Assembly (NCBI GenBank): GCA_965651325.1
Contig: CBFGSB010000038.1
Span: 1-20,965 of the forward strand
Source of the DNA: IDS-8 sp965651325
GTDB taxonomy: Bacteria > Pseudomonadota > Gammaproteobacteria > Steroidobacterales > Woeseiaceae
Reading direction: 5' to 3'
Length of the DNA: 20,965 bases
How positions within the stretch are numbered: the stretch's first letter is position 1; the number at the start of each line of letters is the position of its first letter. The position numbers and the translations under genes are program-made. The notes under the pieces are model-generated. The model worked only from the letters and a program-made list of their open reading frames with translations, did not search any database and was not told the origin of the DNA. Of this stretch, positions 15,685 to 20,965 are shown piece after piece.

Positions 15685-17454
15685 CTACTCCCCTTCGTTG
15701 CGGATGAGGCCCTTCGTCTGCTGCCGCACGAGTTGCGCGTAATAGCCCGGGTTCGCCATCAGCGCCTCGTGGGTGCCGGACTCCGCGATCTGCCCGTCTT
15801 TCAGCACCACGATGCGGTCGGCGTTCACTACCGTGCTCAGGCGGTGCGCGATGATGAAGGTCGTGCGGTCGCTGACGAGGGTCTCGAGCGCTGCCTGCAC
15901 GGCGGCTTCGGACTCGGCGTCGAGCGATGCGGTTGCTTCGTCCAGCACGACGAGGGAAGGCTCCTTCACCAACGCCCTCGCAATGGATACGCGCTGGCGC
16001 TCGCCCACGGAGAGCCGCGATCCGCGCTCGCCGACGCTCGTCTGGTAGCCTTCCGGCATTGCCGTGATGAAGTCGTGGGCGGAGGCGGCACGTGCGGCGG
16101 CTTCGATCTCGGCCGGGCCGGCCCAGGGTCGCCCGTAGGCGATGTTGGCGCTGATCGTGTCGTTGAAGAGCAGCGGGTCCTGCAGCACCACGCCGATGTG
16201 CCGGCGGAGCGATCCCTGCTTCAGCCGCCGCAGGTCCAGTCCGTCGAGCAGCACGCGGCCCCGGTCCGGATCGTAGAAGCGCATGAGCAGCGCCATCATG
16301 GTCGTCTTGCCGGAGCCGCTCGGGCCGACGATGGCGACGGTTTCGCCCGCGTTTACTTTCAGGGACAGGCCGTTCAGCAGCGGGCGCTGGCCGGGTCCGT
16401 AGGAGAAGTGCACGTCGTCGAACTCGACCTCGCCACGGACGCTGTCGAGCTCGATGGCGTCGGGCGCGTCGCCGAGGTGCTCCTGCATGTCGAGGATGGC
16501 AAACACCTGCCCGAGCGACACCCGGGCGCGCTGCAGGGCCTGCCACGTGCCCGACAGCCCCTGCACCGGGCCGAAGAGACCGCCGACGTACCCGAGGAAC
16601 GCGATTAACGTGCCGATCGTGACGGCGCCCCGGACGACGAGGAAGCCGCCGACGCCGATGACCGCGATGCGCGCGAGCGCGACGACCAGGTTGCTCGCGG
16701 TGCCGAACGCGGTGTCCCTGGCAACGCCCTGGATAACCACCTGGTTCGCGTCGCTTACGCCGCGGAGGAAGCGCTCCTTCTCCGCCTCTTCCATGGAGAA
16801 GCTGCGCACCGTGACGATACCCGCCAGCACCTCGTTGAAACGCGAATAGATATGCGCCCACCGATCGAGCATGTTGCGCTCGCGGCGTACCTGCTCCGGC
16901 GCGGCCACGGCCGCGAGGATCGCGGGCAGCGGCGCGAACGCGAGCACGAGCAGTGCGAGCCGCCACTCGAGGCCGATCATCACGACGATCGCGACGATGA
17001 GGAATACGACCGCGGGGATCACGCTGAACAACAGCTGTGTCGAGGCGGCTACGAACCCCTGGATGCTGCGGTCCAGCCGGGTCAGGATCGCGCCGACGCC
17101 TTCGCTGCGCTGAAGCTTGAGCGGCATACGGTGCAGGCGCTCGACCGTGCCTTCGAGCAGGGCGTACTGGATGCCGATGCGCATGCGCCACGTGAGCCAG
17201 TTCGAGACGCCGCCGGCCCCGTCACGAAACACGGCCATGATGCCGAGGAAAGCGAGGCCCACCCAGACGACCTGCATGCCTTCTCCCGCCATCAGCCCGT
17301 CGACGATGTACTTCATCACCAGCGGCTCGACGGAGCTGACGAAGGCGATGGCGAGCGTCAGCGCAAGGACCAGCAGGATGGCACGCCGGTGCGGCACCGC
17401 GAACCTGAGCGCGCGGCGAAGCCCGGCGGCTTCAGGATCCGGCGTGAGCTCCAT
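15685..17454 (-). CDS. ABC exporter, fused permease and ATPase (MsbA/PglK-like half transporter)
   Basis: Homodimeric inner-membrane exporter of 589 residues. Six membrane helices occupy about residues 20-320 (strong ones near 25-45, 62-77, 140-182 and 255-300). The ATPase domain follows, with Walker A GPSGSGKTT at 377-385, Q-loop Gln425, signature LSVGERQ at 481-487, Walker B LVVLDE at 501-506 and the switch histidine in IIAHRLST. Related proteins export lipids, lipid-linked sugars or peptides. As it is 228 bp upstream of the glycan cassette on the same strand, flipping the cassette's glycolipid product is a reasonable but unproven role; drug or lipid export is an alternative. The start ATG ending at 17454 has only a weak ribosome binding site and follows the small Rho-N-like gene after 28 bp. 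Confidence 0.92.
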   Translation of the reverse strand: MELTPDPEAAGLRRALRFAVPHRRAILLVLALTLAIAFVSSVEPLVMKYIVDGLMAGEGMQVVWVGLAFLGIMAVFRDGAGGVSNWLTWRMRIGIQYALLEGTVERLHRMPLKLQRSEGVGAILTRLDRSIQGFVAASTQLLFSVIPAVVFLIVAIVVMIGLEWRLALLVLAFAPLPAILAAVAAPEQVRRERNMLDRWAHIYSRFNEVLAGIVTVRSFSMEEAEKERFLRGVSDANQVVIQGVARDTAFGTASNLVVALARIAVIGVGGFLVVRGAVTIGTLIAFLGYVGGLFGPVQGLSGTWQALQRARVSLGQVFAILDMQEHLGDAPDAIELDSVRGEVEFDDVHFSYGPGQRPLLNGLSLKVNAGETVAIVGPSGSGKTTMMALLMRFYDPDRGRVLLDGLDLRRLKQGSLRRHIGVVLQDPLLFNDTISANIAYGRPWAGPAEIEAAARAASAHDFITAMPEGYQTSVGERGSRLSVGERQRVSIARALVKEPSLVVLDEATASLDAESEAAVQAALETLVSDRTTFIIAHRLSTVVNADRIVVLKDGQIAESGTHEALMANPGYYAQLVRQQTKGLIRNEGE

Positions 17455-17482
17455 CGTCCCGACGCCGCGTCAGGACGGATGT

Positions 17483-17734
17483 TCAGTGGCTGCGCAGGGA
17501 ATGAATGAGGTCCTTCTTGCTCATGTGGGAGCGTCCCTCGATGCCGACGTCTTTCGCCTTGTCGTATAGCTCCTCTTTCGTCCAGTCCTCGTAGTCGCCG
17601 GCCTTACCGCCGCGACGGGCGGCTTTCTTGCGCGGGGTGTTTGCGATCCGCGCTGCCTTTTCCTTGCTCATGCCGTCGTCGCGCATCGCCTCGTAGCGTT
17701 TGCTGTCCTTGACGTTGCCGTGCTTCTTGGCCAT
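17483..17734 (-). CDS. small basic protein with Rho-termination-factor N-like (SAP/LEM-type) C-terminus
   Basis: 83 residues, lysine- and arginine-rich. The N-terminal half, MAKKHGNVKDSKRYEAMRDDGMSKEKAARIAN, is a short motif seen in stress-related small proteins. A basic linker, TPRKKAARRGGKAG, follows. The last 35 residues (WTKEELYDKAKDVGIEGRSHMSKKDLIHSLRSH) match the helix-extended-loop-helix of Rho N-domain and SAP-like modules, which bind nucleic acid. The ATG ending at 17734 has GGAGGA 7 bp upstream, the strongest site in the region. It is likely a DNA- or RNA-binding protein, function unknown. It diverges from the redox operon across a 159-bp gap. Confidence 0.82.
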   Translation of the reverse strand: MAKKHGNVKDSKRYEAMRDDGMSKEKAARIANTPRKKAARRGGKAGDYEDWTKEELYDKAKDVGIEGRSHMSKKDLIHSLRSH

Positions 17735-17840
17735 CGGGTGATCCTCCGGAATGACGTCGTTCGGAGCCGATGCGCTGCAATTTCCAGACCACCGTGGGAG
17801 ATTGCAGGCGCCTGCGGGCACCGTCGTCCCGTTTGCCGCG

Positions 17841-17868
17841 GGAACCTTTTGTCGTCGGGCTGCATCCT
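17841..17868 (+). promoter_or_regulatory. ECF-sigma type promoter of the redox operon
   Basis: GGAACC (17841-17846) is followed after exactly 16 bp by CATCC (17863-17867). GGAAC -35 elements with 16-bp spacing are typical of extracytoplasmic-function sigma factors. Transcription would begin near 17874, leaving about 20 nt of leader that includes the ribosome binding site AAGAGG at 17881-17886. The ECF sigma gene at the end of the operon is the natural candidate to use it. Confidence 0.55.
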
Positions 17869-17890
17869 GAGGCAGCCAACAAGAGGTTCC
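17841..17890. repeat. inverted repeat spanning promoter and ribosome binding site
   Basis: Outer arms GGAACCTTTTGT (17841-17852) and ACAAGAGGTTCC (17879-17890) match at 11 of 12 positions, the exception being a T-G pair. Inner arms GGCTGC (17858-17863) and GCAGCC (17872-17877) match perfectly. An 8-nt loop closes the structure. The left arm is the -35 element and the right arm contains the ribosome binding site of the di-heme cytochrome gene. Confidence 0.7.
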
Positions 17891-17893
17891 GAC

Positions 17894-19054
17894 ATGGCCC
17901 GACGCGTACTTATCCTGGTTTCGTTCATCGTGGCAGCCGCCGCCGGCTGTTCCGACGGCAAGACGATCATCACCGGAGAGCCGCCGCCCGAGCAGCAGTT
18001 CGACCCGCAGGCGACGTTCCGCTTCGACACCTACGGCGACGAGGCTCTGTGGACGGATGTTCTCCGCATGCATGAGGTCGTGATGACGATCAGCCCCGAA
18101 ACCGCGCTGGCGGTCGGGCTGAAAGTCGATGCCGAGGCGCTGCCGGAAGGCATCCTCGAAACCGCGGACCTGACCGACCCCGCAACCACGGTCGAATTGC
18201 TGCGGCTGAACGCCGTCGTCGGCGTGCAGGCCGAAGTTTCGCCGGACGGAGTGGTCACGCGTTTCGGCATCACCTGCGCGCTGTGCCACTCCGACGTGGA
18301 CGACTCGGTCGCCCCCGGTATCGGCGTACGCATGGACGGCTGGCCGGCCAGGGATCTCAACCCCGGCCTGATCCTGTCCCTGTCGCCGTTCTTTGCGGAC
18401 GACCCGATGGCCGTGCAGGTGCTGCAGTCCTGGGGGGCCGGCAAGTACGACCCGTACTGGAACCTGGACGGGATCAACGACCCGGTCGTCATTGCGCCCG
18501 CCTATGGACTGAAGGACGTCGCGCTCGAGACCTACACGGGCGAAGGCCCGATCTCGTACTGGAATGCCTACGTCGCCGTCACGCAGATGGGCGGGCAGGG
18601 CAACTTCAGCGAGCCGCACCTGGGAATCCAGATCGAGCACGATCCGGACCTGGTGACGCCCAAGCTGCCCGCGCTGCTCGCCTACCAGGAGACCCTCGAG
18701 CCGCCGCTTCCGCCGGCCGGCAGCTTCGATCCGGAAGCGGCCGAGCGCGGCAAGGCCCTGTTCGAGGGCAAAGCGCAATGCTCCACCTGCCACACCGGCC
18801 CACAGTTCACGGACGCGGCGACCACCTTGCACGAGGCGCACGAGGTCGATGCCGACCCGCTGTACGCGACGCGCACGGTAACCAAGCTCTATCGCACGAC
18901 ACCGTTGCGAGCCCTGTGGCACCACCCGCCGTATTACCACAACGGCGAGTTCGCGACGCTTCCCGACGTCATCGATCACTACGACCTCGTGCTCAACCTG
19001 GGGCTGCCGGACAACGAGAAGGCCGACCTGCACGAGTACCTGAAGTCGCTGTAA
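17894..19054 (+). CDS. di-heme cytochrome c lipoprotein, cytochrome c peroxidase/MauG-like
   Basis: A 386-residue exported c-type cytochrome. A hydrophobic signal peptide ends in AAAAGC, a weak lipobox with Cys19, so it is probably anchored as a lipoprotein. Two heme-binding motifs are present: CALCH at 128-132 and CSTCH at 296-300. The C-terminal region RTTPLRALWHHPPYYHNGEFATLPDVIDHY is the signature of bacterial di-heme peroxidases and MauG-like proteins. The N-terminal 120 residues have no heme motif. It may reduce peroxides or oxidise a protein or organic substrate in the periplasm; the exact reaction is unknown. ATG at 17894 has AAGAGG 7 bp upstream. It is the first gene of a four-gene operon. 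Confidence 0.88.
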   Translation: MARRVLILVSFIVAAAAGCSDGKTIITGEPPPEQQFDPQATFRFDTYGDEALWTDVLRMHEVVMTISPETALAVGLKVDAEALPEGILETADLTDPATTVELLRLNAVVGVQAEVSPDGVVTRFGITCALCHSDVDDSVAPGIGVRMDGWPARDLNPGLILSLSPFFADDPMAVQVLQSWGAGKYDPYWNLDGINDPVVIAPAYGLKDVALETYTGEGPISYWNAYVAVTQMGGQGNFSEPHLGIQIEHDPDLVTPKLPALLAYQETLEPPLPPAGSFDPEAAERGKALFEGKAQCSTCHTGPQFTDAATTLHEAHEVDADPLYATRTVTKLYRTTPLRALWHHPPYYHNGEFATLPDVIDHYDLVLNLGLPDNEKADLHEYLKSL

Positions 19055-19070
19055 ACCCAAGGAGAACGAA

Positions 19071-19673
19071 ATGAAACCGAATCAAGCTTCCGCCATCCCC
19101 ACGCTGCTGGTCGAAACGGCGGAGGAATCCCGCCGCCGCTTCATCCGGCAGGCCGGCACCGCGACTTTCTCCGGCATCGCCGTGGCATTGCTGGGCGGCC
19201 GGTCGACGGCGCTTGCGGCCGGCGTGGCCGACGACGCCGTCGCGCAGGATATCCGTATCCTGAACACCGCGGTTGGTGCGGAGCACGAGGCCGTCGCGGC
19301 CTACCAGGTCGGCGCGGAAAGCGGATTGCTCCAGCCGGAAGTGCTGAAGGTGGCCGTCGCGTTCCAGGACCATCACAAGCAGCACGTGGACGCCCTGGTC
19401 AAGGCCGTTAAGAGCCTGGGTGGCGAGGCCGCGGGCCCGAAGAAGGACTACGGCTTCCCCGTCGACAAGCTGACGGCGCAGGAAGACGTCCTGCAATTCG
19501 CAGCCGGCCTCGAGCGGGGTGCGGTCAGCGCGTACGCCGGCGCCATCCCGCTGTTCGATAACCGCGACCTGTCCGCCGCGGCCGCCAGCATCCTGGCGGA
19601 CGAGGCGATGCACTGGGCCGTGCTGCGGCATGCGCTGGGGCTGGATCCCGTACCGGGCGCGTTCTTCTCCTGA
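19071..19673 (+). CDS. Tat-exported ferritin-like domain protein
   Basis: 200 residues. A twin-arginine signal, SRRRFIRQAG starting at residue 20, is followed by a hydrophobic stretch ending near ALAAG (about 51), so a folded, metal-loaded protein is probably exported to the periplasm. The mature part is a four-helix ferritin-like bundle. Possible metal ligands are Glu71, His72 and Glu73 (GAEHEAVAAY), His101, His102 and His105 (DHHKQH), Glu148 (LERGAVSAY) and Glu178 with His181 (DEAMHW). It resembles the Ferritin_2/DUF4439 type group of unclear function, possibly di-iron redox or iron handling. AAGGAG lies just upstream of the ATG, 16 bp after the previous stop. The next gene's ATG shares its last base with this stop. 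Confidence 0.87.
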   Translation: MKPNQASAIPTLLVETAEESRRRFIRQAGTATFSGIAVALLGGRSTALAAGVADDAVAQDIRILNTAVGAEHEAVAAYQVGAESGLLQPEVLKVAVAFQDHHKQHVDALVKAVKSLGGEAAGPKKDYGFPVDKLTAQEDVLQFAAGLERGAVSAYAGAIPLFDNRDLSAAAASILADEAMHWAVLRHALGLDPVPGAFFS

Positions 19674-20122
19674 TGCGAACCGGTGACGGGGTGCGCGCCC
19701 CGGCGTGTGCCGCGGCCTTGATCGCGGCGGCGGGGTTCATCGGGGTGTCGCTGCTGGCGGCGGCCGCCCCGCCGCCGGGCGATCCCGCGGCGGGTGAGCA
19801 GGTGTATGCTCGTTGCATCGCCTGCCATTCGCCGGATCGCAACCGCACCGGGCCGTTGCATTGCGGGCTTTTCGGGCGGGTGTCCGGCACGGCGCCGGGC
19901 TATGCTTACAGCCCGGCCATGCGGGAGGCGGCGATCACCTGGAACGCGGACACGCTCGACACCTTCCTCGAGGCGCCGCTGCAGGCGGTCCGCGGAACGA
20001 CCATGGGATTCGCGGGAGTCGCCGATGCCGGCGATCGCCGCGACTTGATTGCTTACCTGGGTACGCTGACCGCCGATGCGGAAGCATGCGGAGGTCCGGC
20101 GGCCCGGCGAGGAGAAATGTGA
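19673..20122 (+). CDS. mono-heme class I cytochrome c
   Basis: 149 residues. A long hydrophobic N-terminus (about 10-32) is a signal peptide or anchor. The heme site is CIACH at 48-52, and Met111 in TTMGFAGV is the likely sixth ligand. RNRTGPLHCGLFGRVSGTAPGYAYSPAM is typical of the cytochrome c2/mitochondrial-type class I group, as is DRRDLIAYLGTLT near the end. It is a soluble or tethered periplasmic electron carrier, probably the electron partner of the di-heme cytochrome two genes upstream, since its start overlaps the ferritin-like stop by one base (TGATG). The extra cysteines at 64 and 139 are unusual for the class; a disulfide is possible. Confidence 0.88.
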   Translation: MRTGDGVRAPACAAALIAAAGFIGVSLLAAAAPPPGDPAAGEQVYARCIACHSPDRNRTGPLHCGLFGRVSGTAPGYAYSPAMREAAITWNADTLDTFLEAPLQAVRGTTMGFAGVADAGDRRDLIAYLGTLTADAEACGGPAARRGEM

Positions 20123-20123
20123 C

Positions 20124-20813
20124 GTGACCGAAGCAGCCATTCGCACGGAGCAGGCAACCGAGCACATCGACGTGCGTTTGCTCTCGCAAGTGCTCGCCGG
20201 GGACCTGGAAGCGTTCGCCGGCATCGTTCGCCACCACAACCAGCGGATGTTCCGCATCGCGCGGAGCATCGTCACGGACGATGCCGAGGCGATGGATGCC
20301 GTGCAGGAGTCGTTCATCACCGCGTACGAGCGGCTCGGCGACTTGAAGGAGCCGGCCGCGCTCGGCGTCTGGCTTGGACGGATCGTGCGCAACACCGCCC
20401 TGATGCGGCTGCGCAGCAGCCGCCGTTACCAGTTCATGGACGATTCCGATCTCGAAAACGTTATGGAGATGTCAGTGTCACAGCCGCCTCAGCGACTTCC
20501 GGAAGGGGAGGTCGCTAACCTTGAACTGCGCCGGCTGCTCGAGGTGTGCATCGACGAGTTGCCGGATGCTTTTCGCACGGTGTTCATGCTGCGCGCAGTG
20601 GAACAGTGCAGCACCAGCGACACGGCCGAGATCCTGGAGATCGAGGAAGCGACGGTCAAAACCCGCTTCCATCGCGCCAGGCGACTGATCCGGCAGCGCC
20701 TGCTCGCTTGCTCGGAAATGGCAGGCGTCAGCGTGCACGAATTCGCCGGCCACCGCTGCGACACAATCGTCAACAACGTGATGACGGCCCTGCGCCAGGG
20801 AAGGCACCGGTAG
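20124..20813 (+). CDS. ECF-type RNA polymerase sigma factor (sigma-70 family)
   Basis: 229 residues. Region 2 spans about 24-95, with DAVQESFITAYERL at 58-71 and WLGRIVRNTALMRLR for -10 recognition and melting. Region 4 spans about 135-192, with LPDAFRTVFMLR and the helix-turn-helix end EATVKTRFHRARRLIRQRL. The C-terminal tail HEFAGHRCDTIVNNVM resembles a short extension found in a group of proteobacterial ECF factors. The GTG at 20124 is chosen because GAGGAG lies 9 bp upstream and it follows the cytochrome stop by one base; an ATG at 20076 would overlap that gene by 47 bp. No anti-sigma gene follows on this strand. It probably drives its own operon from the GGAACC promoter at 17841. Confidence 0.9.
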   Translation: MTEAAIRTEQATEHIDVRLLSQVLAGDLEAFAGIVRHHNQRMFRIARSIVTDDAEAMDAVQESFITAYERLGDLKEPAALGVWLGRIVRNTALMRLRSSRRYQFMDDSDLENVMEMSVSQPPQRLPEGEVANLELRRLLEVCIDELPDAFRTVFMLRAVEQCSTSDTAEILEIEEATVKTRFHRARRLIRQRLLACSEMAGVSVHEFAGHRCDTIVNNVMTALRQGRHR

Positions 20814-20877
20814 GACCCGCATTCGGCCGATACTCCCTCATGCCGGGCGGCCGTGCGCTCAATGCGTGCTCCCTGGC

Positions 20878-20902
20878 AACGGCCCATTCGTGCCGCGCCG
20901 TT
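20878..20902. terminator. weak inverted repeat after the sigma factor gene
   Basis: AACGGC and GCCGTT form a 6-bp stem with a 13-nt loop about 65 bp after the sigma factor stop. There is no T-tract, so it is at best a weak termination signal. Nothing else is evident between 20814 and 20913. Confidence 0.2.
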
Positions 20903-20913
20903 CCGCTCGACGC

Positions 20914-20965
20914 CTAGCGTTCTTCCGGCGTTTTCTTCCGGCGCTTGTCCATGGCCCTCTTCTGA
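20914..20965 (-). CDS. possible C-terminal end of a gene entering from the right
   Basis: On the minus strand an open frame enters from the right edge and stops with TAG at 20914-20916. The last visible residues are strongly basic, ending KRRKKTPEER. Only 16 codons are visible, so coding status is uncertain. The short direct repeat TCTTCCGGCG (20921-20930 and 20934-20943) lies within it. Confidence 0.25.
   Translation of the reverse strand, partial: QKRAMDKRRKKTPEER

Noticed and set aside
17872..17890. Mirrored GGAACC as a promoter for the Rho-N-like gene
   Set aside because: The bases 16 bp further on the minus strand read AGGATG, not a CATCC or TC-type -10; it is kept only as part of the inverted repeat.

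Overview
The window is GC-rich (roughly two thirds G+C by eye), densely coded bacterial DNA with every visible gene intact except at the two edges. A YecM-family protein, an RpoN-type promoter candidate, RpoE/ECF-type promoters and a Tat-exported redox protein suggest a Pseudomonadota bacterium, perhaps a gammaproteobacterium. No marker gene fixes the lineage. I see no tRNA, rRNA, insertion sequence, phage gene or CRISPR array.

Left part (1-4177): a minus-strand pair, an SDR oxidoreductase and a 6-phosphogluconate dehydrogenase that runs off the left edge, faces a plus-strand run of a YecM-family protein, a cation diffusion facilitator and a UdgX-type uracil-DNA glycosylase. A minus-strand SRPBCC protein with an RpoE-like promoter candidate converges on this run.

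Centre (4325-15456): eleven minus-strand genes form one tightly packed, largely translationally coupled glycan-decoration cassette. In transcription order they are a UDP-glucuronate decarboxylase, two further nucleotide-sugar epimerases, a zinc alcohol dehydrogenase, a Gfo/Idh/MocA oxidoreductase, a GT4 glycosyltransferase, three tandem CgeB-like glycosyltransferases, a CmoB-like methyltransferase and a sulfotransferase. The 228-bp leader region holds a good sigma-54 type promoter candidate, a palindrome upstream at a typical enhancer distance, and a short overlapping leader ORF. A homodimeric ABC exporter lies just upstream on the same strand and may move the product. No Wzx, Wzy, chain-length regulator or initiating phosphoglycosyltransferase is visible, so the product is more likely a short glycoside, glycolipid or surface decoration than a classical polymer.

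Right part (17483-20813): a small Rho-N-like basic protein diverges from a four-gene plus-strand redox operon: a di-heme cytochrome c lipoprotein of the peroxidase/MauG type, a Tat-exported ferritin-like protein, a mono-heme cytochrome c, and an ECF sigma factor with no adjacent anti-sigma gene. An ECF-type promoter candidate (GGAACC, 16 bp, CATCC) precedes the first gene and sits inside a striking inverted repeat whose other arm carries the ribosome binding site. This suggests that the last gene of the operon controls the operon.

The two most promising less-described systems are the sigma-54-linked CgeB/sulfotransferase glycan cassette and the self-regulated ECF, di-heme cytochrome and ferritin-like operon. 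All function calls come from reading motifs and recalled family patterns; no database search was possible.
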